Of a stretch of DNA of 30,430 nucleotides, positions 15,489-23,574 are shown in pieces (position 1 is the stretch's first letter; the number at the start of each line of letters is the position of its first letter). The stretch is from positions 1 to 30,430 of the forward strand of contig DGQM01000027.1 in the NCBI GenBank assembly GCA_002389765.1, read 5' to 3'. The notes under the pieces are model-generated. The model was not told the origin of the DNA. It saw only the letters and a list, made by a program, of their open reading frames with translations, and searched no databases. Source of the DNA: Bacteroidetes bacterium UBA4414. GTDB lineage: Bacteria; Bacteroidota; Bacteroidia; Chitinophagales; Chitinophagaceae. A program made the position numbers and the translations under genes.

Positions 15489-15535
15489 TTTCGTAACTTC
15501 AAGTATTACAAAAAAGCGTAAAAAAACAATTTGAT

Positions 15536-15736
15536 ATGAAAAAACTCACATTACTGCTTGGTGCGCTGGTTATTGCAGGTGCTACATTTGCTTGCGACGG
15601 TAAAGGTAAAGGCGACAAAGCTTGCTGCAAAAAAGGTGAAAAGAAAGAATGCTGCAAGAAAGGTGAAAGCAAATCTTGCGACAAGCACGAAACTGCTAAG
15701 AAAGACGAAAAAGCGTCTACAGACAAAAAATCATAA
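15536..15736 (+). CDS. Cys/Lys-rich small exported protein
   Basis: A 66-residue protein I cannot place in a named family. The N-terminus is a signal peptide (KK, then LTLLLGALVIAGATFA) ending in Cys20; TFAC is a poor lipobox, so cleavage by signal peptidase I after Ala19 or lipidation at Cys20 are both possible. The mature part has Cys20, 30, 31, 39, 40 and 48 set in Lys/Glu/Gly sequence, with the unit CCKKGE occurring twice nine residues apart, at 30-35 and 39-44. Paired cysteines suggest metal or thiol chemistry in the periplasm; this is inference. It follows psd by 47 bases, has TAATTTCG (15486-15493) upstream and a strong terminator downstream, and codon use looks like its neighbours. 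Confidence 0.8.
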   Translation: MKKLTLLLGALVIAGATFACDGKGKGDKACCKKGEKKECCKKGESKSCDKHETAKKDEKASTDKKS

Positions 15737-15757
15737 TCATTACCTGATTATAAAAAG

Positions 15758-15790
15758 AAAAGCTCTCCTAAACAGGAGAGCTTTTTATTT
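15758..15790 (+). terminator. Terminator after the Cys-rich protein gene
   Basis: A 12-base-pair stem (15758-15769 with 15774-15785), loop AAAC, then a T-rich tract. Confidence 0.88.
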
Positions 15791-15817
15791 TTGGCTTATT
15801 CATAAGACCTTTGCCGA

Positions 15818-17224
15818 ATGAATTTCAAAAAGATAACACCTGAAGATGTTGCGTTCTTTCAATCAATTGAAGGTATAAAAGGTGTATTTACGGATACAGA
15901 AACACTTGTTAGTTGTGCCAGCGATGAAACAGAAGACCTGCATTACCTGCCGGAAGTTGTTATACAGCCAGAAACAGTTGCAGCAGTAAGTGCAGTAATG
16001 GCTTATTGCAATGAGCATAGTATACCTGTTACGCCTCGAGGTGCAGGTACGGGTTTGAGTGGTGGTGCACTACCGGTATTTGGTGGTGTAGTGCTGGATA
16101 TGAAGCGCTTTAATAAAATCATCAATCTGGATAAGCGAAATCTGCAAGTAACTGTAGAGCCCGGGATGATAACGCAGGAGTTGCAAGATTATGTAAAAGA
16201 AGCAGGACTGTTTTATCCTCCTGATCCTGCAAGTAAAGGCTCATGTTTTATTGGAGGTAATGTATCTGAAAATTCAGGTGGGCCGCGCGCCGTAAAGTAC
16301 GGTGTGGTGAAAGACTATGTATTGAATCTGGAAGTAGTACTGCCCAATGGCGAAGTAATATGGACAGGAGCCAACGTGCTGAAAAACGCAACCGGTTATA
16401 ACCTTACCCAATTATTGGTAGGCAGTGAGGGTACGTTGGGCGTAATAACCAAGATAGTTTTAAGGTTGATACCTGCAGTGAAGCATGATATGTTGATGCT
16501 TGTGCCTTTTAGAAAAGCGGTGGAGGCTTGCGAAGCAGTTAATGCGATATTTATGGCGGGGTATACGCCATCGGCCATGGAGTTTATGGAACGTGATGCA
16601 CTGGAATGGTCTATGAAATACACACAGGCTATAGGTGTATCATTGCCCGATGATATAGAAGCACATCTGCTGATAGAGGTGGATGGTAATGATATGGACC
16701 TGCTCTATAAAGAAATGGAAGCTATAGCAGAAGTAGTACAGCGTTATGATGTAGATGAGTTGCTGTTTGCAGATACCCATGAACAAAAGCAAATGCTTTG
16801 GACACTGAGGCGCAAGGTTGGAGAGGCTGTAAAGAGCAATTCTATCTATAAAGAAGAAGATACCGTAGTGCCGAGGGCCGAGCTGCCGGAACTACTGAGT
16901 ATTATAAAACAATTGGGTAGGGAATACGGTTTTCAGTCGGTATGCTATGGCCATGCGGGAGATGGTAACTTGCATGTAAACATAGTGAAAGGAGCAATGA
17001 GTGATGATGACTGGAACAATAAGCTGACAGAAGGGATACGTAAGCTGTTTGCAGAAGTAGTAAGGATGGGAGGCACTATATCGGGAGAACATGGTATTGG
17101 TTTGGTACAAAAAAGCTATATGGATATTGCATTCAATAACACCCAGTTAAAAATAATGAAGGATATCAAACAGGTTTTCGACCCTAAAGGAATCCTGAAC
17201 CCGGGTAAGATATTTGCAGGCTGA
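15818..17224 (+). CDS. GlcD-like FAD-linked 2-hydroxyacid dehydrogenase
   Basis: A 468-residue flavoprotein of the GlcD/D-lactate dehydrogenase (VAO/PCMH) family. The FAD-binding domain (about 45-225) has VTPRGAGTGLSGGALP, VEPGMITQELQDYV, SCFIGGNVSENSGGPRAVKY and LVGSEGTLGVITKI; the FAD-oxidase C-terminal domain (about 225-465) has YGHAGDGNLHVN, TISGEHGIG and the end motif DPKGILNPGKIF. Members oxidise glycolate, D-lactate or related 2-hydroxyacids and pass electrons to quinone or a partner. No GlcE/GlcF partner lies next to it, so the substrate is open. GACCTTTG ends four bases before the ATG, a partial match to the recurrent start-proximal box. Confidence 0.92.
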   Translation: MNFKKITPEDVAFFQSIEGIKGVFTDTETLVSCASDETEDLHYLPEVVIQPETVAAVSAVMAYCNEHSIPVTPRGAGTGLSGGALPVFGGVVLDMKRFNKIINLDKRNLQVTVEPGMITQELQDYVKEAGLFYPPDPASKGSCFIGGNVSENSGGPRAVKYGVVKDYVLNLEVVLPNGEVIWTGANVLKNATGYNLTQLLVGSEGTLGVITKIVLRLIPAVKHDMLMLVPFRKAVEACEAVNAIFMAGYTPSAMEFMERDALEWSMKYTQAIGVSLPDDIEAHLLIEVDGNDMDLLYKEMEAIAEVVQRYDVDELLFADTHEQKQMLWTLRRKVGEAVKSNSIYKEEDTVVPRAELPELLSIIKQLGREYGFQSVCYGHAGDGNLHVNIVKGAMSDDDWNNKLTEGIRKLFAEVVRMGGTISGEHGIGLVQKSYMDIAFNNTQLKIMKDIKQVFDPKGILNPGKIFAG

Positions 17225-17286
17225 ATGACATAAATTTTACAATAGGGGTAGCCGCAATAAATGGCGTTTTCATTACGTTTTTAGCC

Positions 17287-17294
17287 TAACTTCG
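17287..17294 (+). promoter_or_regulatory. Candidate -7 box (TAACTTCG) of the barrel protein gene
   Basis: TAACTTCG ends 19 bases before the ATG at 17314 and differs from TAnnTTTG by one base. A similar TAATTTCG (15486-15493) precedes the Cys-rich exported protein. Confidence 0.35.
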
Positions 17295-17313
17295 TAAGCA
17301 TACATCAATTATT

Positions 17314-17964
17314 ATGAAACAGATAGCACTTGCAGTATTGTTGTTTTTGGGTGTTAACACCGCTTTGGCACAAGATGATGTGCCTATGTACAGCAGCAGT
17401 GGCAAACCTGTTAGAGATGGTAAAGTAGCAAGTCGTAAAAAATCAGGCTTTGATGCAAGCCGCATAGTATTCGGTGGTGGCTTTGGTTTCGGTTTCGGTA
17501 ACATTACTAATGTCAGCATATCGCCAATTGTAGGTTATAGGGTGTCAGATCGGTTTTCAGCAGGTGTAGGTATGGGGTATCAATATTTGCGAATTAAGAA
17601 CTATTCTGAATTGCGAGATGCTAGTAATAATCCGGTGTACAAACCATTGACAGGTAGTCTTTATTCTCCAAGTGTATGGATGAGGTATGTGTTGTGGAAT
17701 AATATTTTTGCGCATATCGAGTATGAACATAACTTCATTACACAGCGAGAATATCGCAACAATAATACCATATATATGGGGGCGATAGAAGAGGTGAAAT
17801 TGAAAGTAAATGCACCGTCATTATTGGTAGGGGCAGGTATACGTCAACCTGTATCAGATAGAGTTTCCATCCTGTTTCAAGGGCTTTATGACGTAATACA
17901 AGATAAAAATAGCCCTTACAGAGGCGGGTTGACGTTTCGTTTTGGCATAGTTGCCGGTTTTTAA
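17314..17964 (+). CDS. Outer-membrane beta-barrel protein, hypothetical
   Basis: A 216-residue exported protein. The signal peptide is MKQIALAVLLFLGVNTALA, with probable cleavage before QDD. The body has alternating short strands rich in Gly and aromatics (FGGGFGFGFGNITNVSISP, VSDRFSAGVGMGYQYL, SVWMRYVLWNNIFAHIEYEH, LLVGAGIRQPVSDRVSILFQ) and ends in FRFGIVAGF, typical of small porin-like or OmpA-barrel-type proteins. There is no OmpA peptidoglycan-binding domain. Function unknown. It has its own putative promoter and a hairpin after it at 18003-18025. Confidence 0.8.
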   Translation: MKQIALAVLLFLGVNTALAQDDVPMYSSSGKPVRDGKVASRKKSGFDASRIVFGGGFGFGFGNITNVSISPIVGYRVSDRFSAGVGMGYQYLRIKNYSELRDASNNPVYKPLTGSLYSPSVWMRYVLWNNIFAHIEYEHNFITQREYRNNNTIYMGAIEEVKLKVNAPSLLVGAGIRQPVSDRVSILFQGLYDVIQDKNSPYRGGLTFRFGIVAGF

Positions 17965-18002
17965 TTAATTCTACAAGACGGCACTACACGTAATTGCTAA
18001 AC

Positions 18003-18028
18003 AAATAGCCAGTTTTTGGCTATTTTCA
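18003..18028 (+). terminator. Hairpin after the barrel gene, overlapping the next gene's -7-like box
   Basis: AAATAGCC (18003-18010) pairs with GGCTATTT (18018-18025), 8 pairs around a T-rich loop. The right arm overlaps TATTTTCA (18021-18028), which is followed by CGGC and the ATG at 18033. It may end the barrel transcript while lying in the start region of the symporter operon. Confidence 0.5.
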
Positions 18029-18032
18029 CGGC

Positions 18033-19502
18033 ATGAGTTCTGCGTTACTGCTATCTATTATACTTGGCTATTTTGCTTTGCTGCTTGGCATAGCATTTTA
18101 TACTTCCCGCCATTCAAATAACGAGTCTTTTTTCATAGGCAACCGCAACAGTAAATGGTGGGTGGTAGCTTTTGGTATGATAGGGACTTCCCTATCAGGG
18201 ATGACTTTTATATCTGTACCAGGAACGGTTGGTAAAGTTGGCTTCGATTATTTTCAGGTTGTATTGGGTTACTGGCTTGGCTATTTTGCAGTAGCATTTG
18301 TATTGCTGCCTATTTACTATAAAATGCAGCTTACTTCTATCTACACTTATCTGGAGAAGCGATTGGGGGTAACGTCTTATAAAACCGGCGCACTTTTTTT
18401 TATTATATCACGGACACTAGGTGCAACACTCAGGCTATACTTGGTGATAAAAGTGTTGGAGAAATTTGTATTGGAAGACATGGGTATATCTTTCGAGGTA
18501 ACAGCTATTGTGATTCTGGCATTGATTCTGCTATATACCTACAGAGGTGGTGTTAAAACAATTGTGTGGACAGATACTTTGCAGACAACATTTATGATAT
18601 TGGCATTGCTGGTATGTGTAGTGTACATTATGAACTCCCTACATCTGGATTTCGGGGCTACATGGCATGCTTTGAGTGAAAAAGGATTTACAAAGATGGT
18701 AGGTACAGATGTGATGGCTCCCAACTTCTTCCTGAAACAAGTATTGGGTGGTGCATTTATTACCATTGCCATGACAGGCCTTGACCAGGAAATGATGCAG
18801 AAAAACATCAGTGTAAGCAACCTGAAAGATTCGCAAAAGAACATGATTACTTTCTGCTTCACACTGCTGGTAGCAAACTTCATATTCCTGCTACTAGGTG
18901 GCTTGCTCTATTTGTATGCAGATGCAAATAGTATAACAGCTGTAGGTGATGATATTTTCCCGACAATAGCTGTGAAGAGCGGACTTCCGTTCTTTATAAC
19001 AGTTTGTTTTATGATAGGCCTGGTATCTGCGCTCTTCCCCAGTGCAGATGGTGCGCTTACTGCGCTTACCTCGTCTTTCTGTATAGATATATTGGGAATC
19101 AAACGCAGAGCAGATTTAAGCGAACAGCAACAATCAAAAATAAGGCTGATGGTACACAATGCATTTGCAGTGGTATTCCTTGCATGTGTGTTCTTTTTCA
19201 GAGAGGTAGATAACGGATCGTTGATACAAATACTACTTGTAGTGGCAGGTTATACATATGGTCCGTTGCTTGCACTATTCTCATTCGGTATACTAACAAA
19301 GCGCGGTGTGCACAGTGCCAGTGTGCCGTTGATATGCATAATAGCACCTGTATTGTGTTATATGCTAAAGCAACATGATAAAGAGTGGCTTGGGGGCTAT
19401 GCAATAGGTACAGAACTGCTGATAATTAACGCGGCTTTGACCTTTAGCCTGCTATTTTTGTTTTCGAACAAGAATGGTAATAACGTACTAAAAGAGGCAT
19501 AA
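18033..19502 (+). CDS. Sodium:solute symporter (SSS family)
   Basis: A 489-residue transporter with about thirteen membrane helices. The N-terminal SNNESFFIGNRNSKWWVVAF then GMIGTSLSGMTFISVPG is the conserved helix-1/2 region of SSS proteins; further hallmarks are TYRGGVKTIVWTDTLQ, ITIAMTGLDQEMMQKNIS and GLVSALFPSADGALTALTSS. It should import a solute with Na+, but the substrate (sugar, proline, pantothenate and so on) cannot be read from sequence. It heads a five-gene set: the LOG gene starts 2 bases after its stop. Its upstream TATTTTCA plus CGGC resembles the truB/psd start boxes. Confidence 0.92.
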   Translation: MSSALLLSIILGYFALLLGIAFYTSRHSNNESFFIGNRNSKWWVVAFGMIGTSLSGMTFISVPGTVGKVGFDYFQVVLGYWLGYFAVAFVLLPIYYKMQLTSIYTYLEKRLGVTSYKTGALFFIISRTLGATLRLYLVIKVLEKFVLEDMGISFEVTAIVILALILLYTYRGGVKTIVWTDTLQTTFMILALLVCVVYIMNSLHLDFGATWHALSEKGFTKMVGTDVMAPNFFLKQVLGGAFITIAMTGLDQEMMQKNISVSNLKDSQKNMITFCFTLLVANFIFLLLGGLLYLYADANSITAVGDDIFPTIAVKSGLPFFITVCFMIGLVSALFPSADGALTALTSSFCIDILGIKRRADLSEQQQSKIRLMVHNAFAVVFLACVFFFREVDNGSLIQILLVVAGYTYGPLLALFSFGILTKRGVHSASVPLICIIAPVLCYMLKQHDKEWLGGYAIGTELLIINAALTFSLLFLFSNKNGNNVLKEA

Positions 19503-19504
19503 CT

Positions 19505-20203
19505 ATGAAAGATAAACTGACGAATATCAAGCTCCGTGATTGGACAGAAACCCGTGCGCACAGCAGTTGGCAGGTGTTTAAAATAATGGCTGAGTTTGTA
19601 CAGGGTTTTGAAACCCTTGCTAAAATTGGGCCATGTATTTCAATATTTGGTTCTGCCAGAACGAAGCCCGGACATAAGTATTATGAGATGACTGTAGAGG
19701 TAGCAAAACGACTGGCAGAAGAAGGCTTTGGTATCATCACCGGAGGTGGTCCTGGCGTTATGGAGGCAGGGAACAAAGGTGCGAAAATGGCCGGCGGCCG
19801 ATCTGTAGGGTTGAATATAGAATTGCCTTTTGAGCAGCACGGTAATCAATATATAGATGCAGACAAATCGCTGAACTTCGATTACTTCTTTATTCGTAAA
19901 GTAATGTTTGCCAAATACTCTCAGGGATTTATCATGATGCCGGGAGGATGGGGGACAATGGATGAGTTTTTTGAAGTGGCAACACTGATACAAACCAGAA
20001 AATTCACCCAGACACCTATGATATGTATGGGGTCAGACTATTGGAAAGGTTTGATAGAGTGGATGAAGACAACAATGTACGAACAGGAATCGTACATCAG
20101 CCCGGGAGATCTTGACATGATAAAGATATTTGACACCGCAGATGAAGTGGTGAGTTATCTGCATGAATTTTATTCGCACAACAAATTACAGCCCAATTTC
20201 TGA
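19505..20203 (+). CDS. LOG family protein (putative nucleotide 5'-monophosphate phosphoribohydrolase)
   Basis: A 232-residue Rossmann-fold protein of the LOG/TIGR00730 group. The defining motifs are GGGPGVMEAGNKGA (80-93) and PGGWGTMDE (146-154), with Arg131-Lys132 (FFIRKVMFAKYS) between. Characterised members cleave the N-glycosidic bond of AMP or cytokinin riboside monophosphates to give ribose 5-phosphate and free base. The N-terminal 40 residues (RDWTETRAHSSWQVFKIMAE) are an extension seen in many bacterial members. Its TGA overlaps the next ATG by one base (TGATG), so translation is coupled. A base released here could be salvaged by the Hpt encoded three genes on; this is speculation. 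Confidence 0.93.
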   Translation: MKDKLTNIKLRDWTETRAHSSWQVFKIMAEFVQGFETLAKIGPCISIFGSARTKPGHKYYEMTVEVAKRLAEEGFGIITGGGPGVMEAGNKGAKMAGGRSVGLNIELPFEQHGNQYIDADKSLNFDYFFIRKVMFAKYSQGFIMMPGGWGTMDEFFEVATLIQTRKFTQTPMICMGSDYWKGLIEWMKTTMYEQESYISPGDLDMIKIFDTADEVVSYLHEFYSHNKLQPNF

Positions 20204-20856
20204 TGACGCAGGTATTATTGCCTATTGAAATAGACAGGTATGCCGAAAAGTACACTACGGCAGAAAGTGAAGCATTAGCAGCACTAAATAGAGAAACACA
20301 TATAAAAGTAGATCTGCCTGTAATGTTATCGGGCAAACTGCAAGGAGGTTTTTTATCTATGATAAGCCATATGCTGAAGCCCAGAATAGTATTGGAAATT
20401 GGTACTTATACGGGTTATTCTGCCATTTGTCTGGCACAGGGATTGGCAGATGATGGGCATTTGCATACAATAGATATTAACGAAGAGTTGCAAGACATGT
20501 GTTTTCGTTACTTTTGCAAAGCAGGATTAGAGAATAAAATAACCCAACATATAGGTAAGGCTGCAGAGATAATACCTGACATCAATGAACAATTTGACCT
20601 TGTATTCATTGATGCCGACAAACAAAACTATCACCTGTACTACGATATGGTATTTGATAAAGTACCTGTTGGCGGCTTTATACTGGCAGATAATGTACTA
20701 TACAACGGAGAGGTAGTGCTGCCCGATGCAGAGCAGAGCAAGAATGCTAAGGCAATGCATGCATTCAACGAAAAGGTAAAAGCGGATAGCCGTGTAGAAC
20801 ACGTATTGCTACCTGTTAGGGATGGCATAATGATGGTAAGAAAAATAAAGAATTGA
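20203..20856 (+). CDS. SAM-dependent O-methyltransferase (family 3, CCoAOMT-like)
   Basis: A 217-residue enzyme of the caffeoyl-CoA/catechol O-methyltransferase-like family. Motif I is VLEIGTYTGYSAICLA (63-78), then HTIDINEEL, the metal-binding stretch FDLVFIDADKQNYHLYYD, VPVGGFILADNVLYNG and the C-terminal RDGIMMVRK. Metal-binding aspartates are in place (IDADK, ADN). The substrate is unknown; bacterial members are promiscuous towards catechols, and some modify tRNA hydroxyuridine (TrmR-type). The start overlaps the LOG stop by one base, and the glucosaminidase gene follows after 22 bases. Confidence 0.92.
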   Translation: MTQVLLPIEIDRYAEKYTTAESEALAALNRETHIKVDLPVMLSGKLQGGFLSMISHMLKPRIVLEIGTYTGYSAICLAQGLADDGHLHTIDINEELQDMCFRYFCKAGLENKITQHIGKAAEIIPDINEQFDLVFIDADKQNYHLYYDMVFDKVPVGGFILADNVLYNGEVVLPDAEQSKNAKAMHAFNEKVKADSRVEHVLLPVRDGIMMVRKIKN

Positions 20857-20878
20857 TAATAAACGTATTTGAAACAGT

Positions 20879-23029
20879 ATGAGAAAAGGTTTACTCAGTG
20901 GTGTATTTGTGATGGCATCTTTGTGCTCTTTTGCACAAGGTGCGGGATATGAAGAAAGGGCAAAATCTTATATCGAGCAGTATAAATTCCTTGCAGTAGC
21001 AGAGCAAAAAAGAAGTGGTGTGCCCGCAGCGATAACACTGGCACAAGGTATACATGAAACAAGTGCAGGTGCAAGTGAGTTGGCTACGATGGCTAATAAT
21101 CACTTTGGAATTAAGTGCAAAAAGGAGTGGACGGGCGAAACATTTGCGCATACAGACGATGCGCCTAATGAGTGTTTCAGAAAATACAGTAGGGCAGAAG
21201 AGTCTTACAAAGATCACTCTGACTATCTGGTGAAAAGCCCACGCTATGCAGAGCTGTTTAGGCTGTCAGTAACTGATTATGCTTCTTGGGCAGTAGGTCT
21301 TAAGCGTTGTGGCTATGCAACCAATCCACGTTATGCACAAGTGTTAATAAAGCTGGTAGAAGATTACAAGTTGCAGGAGTTTACCTATGCGGCTTTGAAT
21401 AATACAGATATTAACACAGGTTATGCGAGCGCTCCGGGTGTTTATGTGCCTGAAGAAGATGCAAGAGAACAACTGGTAAAAGTTGCTAAACCGGCAGAGG
21501 TAGTTGCCATATCAGCTGTTACTACACCTGCTGTAATTTCTAAGCCGCTAAGCACGCCATCTGCAGAGGCTTTAATAGCTGAAGAAATTGTAGTTCAACA
21601 ACCTATAATGCCTGCTGCTGCAGAAACTACATCCAATGCCTTCAAGCCAGCATATGGGCAAATGGTACGCGTGAACGGATTGAAAGCTGTGTATGCCCGT
21701 AAAGGAGATACTCCACTTGAATATGCATATAAGACAAGCATCAGGTATCAGAAATTGTTAGAGATGAATGAAATTGACGAACGCCCATTACCACAAGATA
21801 TGTACTTGTACCTGGAACGTAAAAATACAAAGGGTGTACGTGCTACTCATACTGTTAGGCAAGGGGAAACAATATTTAGTGTAGCGCAGGCAGAGGGAAT
21901 GATGGTGAAGAGCCTCATGGATATGAATATGATAGAACCCAATGAAGAGCCTATTGCGGGTACTATACTTGAATTGCAACAGTTCAGAACTGTAAAGCCA
22001 GTAGTAGTTCTTAAAAAGAAAGAAGTAACAAGTGCTTATGTAAAACCTACTGCATATCCTGTTGCAACATCTGTTGCTCCGTCAACAATTCCAACATCTA
22101 AAGTATCACAGCCTTCGCGCATTAAAGTAGTAGAAGAAATAAAAGAACCTGAAGTAGTAAAAGTTGCTGAGAAGCCAATTGAAATCAGCATCCAGCCGCA
22201 AACTGCCATAAAACAAGGAGATGTTGAGTCGCCCGTTGTTCAGGAAGAGGTGATTAAAACGCAGGCAAAACCTGTTGTAGTTTCTCCGGAATCGACAGTA
22301 GAAGTAGCTAAGGTAGAATCTGTTAATGCGATAGAAGTTGTAAAAGAAGCAAATGTTGAAGTAGGTGTAATGCCTGAACAGAAACCTGTTGGTGCAGCAG
22401 AAAATATTGAAGTAATAAAAGCAGAAGTGCCTGTCAAGCCGGCTATTGAAAAAGTACAAACCAAAGTTGCAGCAGTAAGTACACCAGCAAAAATAGCTGA
22501 AACGACAGTTGTAAAAGAAGTTCCAAAGCTGGTTGAAAGCATAAAGATAGAAGAGCCTGCTGTAATAGAGCAACCCAAACCCATTGTAGAAATGGAGACT
22601 GTAGCTTCTGTTAATAAACCAGCTACATTACCTACAGCTAAGCCTGCTGCAGTAGCAGCAAAAACTGTAGCAGTACCTGTTATAGAAGAAGAACCTAAAG
22701 ACGAGCTAGACAAGCTGAAACGTAAGTTTGATAAAGTAGTATATGCGAAGGATAATACACGAGCTGCAACACCATCTCAACCAACAATAGTTGCAGTGCC
22801 GAAGCCTGATACGATGCGTGCTATTACCAAGCCTGCAGAAACTGTGTCTGAAACAGCTACACAAATACAGCCATCAAGCGATCCTGCTAAATTTCATGTA
22901 GTGAAAAAAGGAGAAACAGGATTTTCTATTGCTAAGAAATACGGCATTACTGTAAGACAACTAAATGATTGGAATAACCTAAACTTTGGTGCAATACAGG
23001 AAGGGCAAAAGCTACGTGTAAAACCATAA
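20879..23029 (+). CDS. Glucosaminidase with LysM repeats and a long P/V/E/K/A-rich linker
   Basis: A 716-residue exported peptidoglycan hydrolase. After a signal peptide (1 to about 20) comes a glucosaminidase domain (about 24-175) with catalytic Glu60 in AQGIHETSAGASELA and NNHFGIKCK. LysM-like modules lie at about 260-310 and 320-368, and a clear C-terminal LysM at about 670-716 (FHVVKKGETGFSIAKKYGIT). Residues about 370-665 are low-complexity, built from Val, Glu, Lys, Pro and Ala in short irregular V-x-K/E-P units, probably an extended spacer reaching through the periplasm or wall. The domain order suits a cell-separation or wall-remodelling enzyme. It is embedded in the symporter-to-hpt operon, 22 bases after the methyltransferase and 2 before hpt. 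Confidence 0.92.
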   Translation: MRKGLLSGVFVMASLCSFAQGAGYEERAKSYIEQYKFLAVAEQKRSGVPAAITLAQGIHETSAGASELATMANNHFGIKCKKEWTGETFAHTDDAPNECFRKYSRAEESYKDHSDYLVKSPRYAELFRLSVTDYASWAVGLKRCGYATNPRYAQVLIKLVEDYKLQEFTYAALNNTDINTGYASAPGVYVPEEDAREQLVKVAKPAEVVAISAVTTPAVISKPLSTPSAEALIAEEIVVQQPIMPAAAETTSNAFKPAYGQMVRVNGLKAVYARKGDTPLEYAYKTSIRYQKLLEMNEIDERPLPQDMYLYLERKNTKGVRATHTVRQGETIFSVAQAEGMMVKSLMDMNMIEPNEEPIAGTILELQQFRTVKPVVVLKKKEVTSAYVKPTAYPVATSVAPSTIPTSKVSQPSRIKVVEEIKEPEVVKVAEKPIEISIQPQTAIKQGDVESPVVQEEVIKTQAKPVVVSPESTVEVAKVESVNAIEVVKEANVEVGVMPEQKPVGAAENIEVIKAEVPVKPAIEKVQTKVAAVSTPAKIAETTVVKEVPKLVESIKIEEPAVIEQPKPIVEMETVASVNKPATLPTAKPAAVAAKTVAVPVIEEEPKDELDKLKRKFDKVVYAKDNTRAATPSQPTIVAVPKPDTMRAITKPAETVSETATQIQPSSDPAKFHVVKKGETGFSIAKKYGITVRQLNDWNNLNFGAIQEGQKLRVKP

Positions 23030-23031
23030 CC

Positions 23032-23574
23032 ATGGCAATAGTACAAGTGCTGGATAAACAGTTTGAGAAATATATACAACACACAGCCATTGCAGAGCGA
23101 GTAGCTGCAATGGCTGTGCAACTTAATGAAGATTATGCAGGGTTGACCCCCTTATTTCTTGGAATACTAAATGGCTCTTTCGTGTTTGCTGCAGATTTGT
23201 TTCGTGGCATCACCATTCCCGCAGAAATATCTTTTATAAAACTAGCGTCTTATAAAGGCACAACATCGACAGGGAATATTATTACCGCTATAGGCCTGGA
23301 AGAAAACCTGACAGGCAGACATGTGGTAATTATAGAAGATATAGTTGATACAGGACGTACATTGTATAGCTTCTTGCCACAAATATTACAACAGCAACCC
23401 GCATCATTAAAAATTGCCTGCTTTTTGTCAAAGCCTGATGCACGTGTGTGTGATGTGCAGCCAGATTATACAGGTTTTGAGATACCCGATAATTTTGTAG
23501 TAGGTTATGGGCTTGATTACGATGGTATGGGTCGTAATCTGCCTGATTTATATACGCTCCGCGGTAATCAGTAG
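23032..23574 (+). CDS. hpt: Hypoxanthine phosphoribosyltransferase
   Basis: A 180-residue purine-salvage enzyme that makes IMP/GMP from hypoxanthine/guanine and PRPP. The PRPP-binding motif VVIIEDIVDTGRTL (98-111, Glu102-Asp103) is exact; LGILNGSFVFAADL (PPi loop) and KLASYKGTTSTG (flexible loop) are present, as is the C-terminal NFVVGYGLDYDGMGRNLPDL. The ATG is 2 bases after the glucosaminidase stop. The last 7 bases overlap convergent mqnD, so the operon has no separate terminator here. Confidence 0.95.
   Translation: MAIVQVLDKQFEKYIQHTAIAERVAAMAVQLNEDYAGLTPLFLGILNGSFVFAADLFRGITIPAEISFIKLASYKGTTSTGNIITAIGLEENLTGRHVVIIEDIVDTGRTLYSFLPQILQQQPASLKIACFLSKPDARVCDVQPDYTGFEIPDNFVVGYGLDYDGMGRNLPDLYTLRGNQ

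Noticed and set aside
22106..22713. Two long minus-strand frames opposite the glucosaminidase linker
   Set aside because: Their Ser/Thr/Ala and Phe/Tyr/Asn/Arg bias is just the complement of the V/E/K/P/A-rich linker codons; no start signal or motif.
22000..22880. Possible tandem repeat array in the glucosaminidase gene
   Set aside because: The linker is low-complexity with irregular short V-K/E-P units; no fixed repeat length is seen at DNA level.
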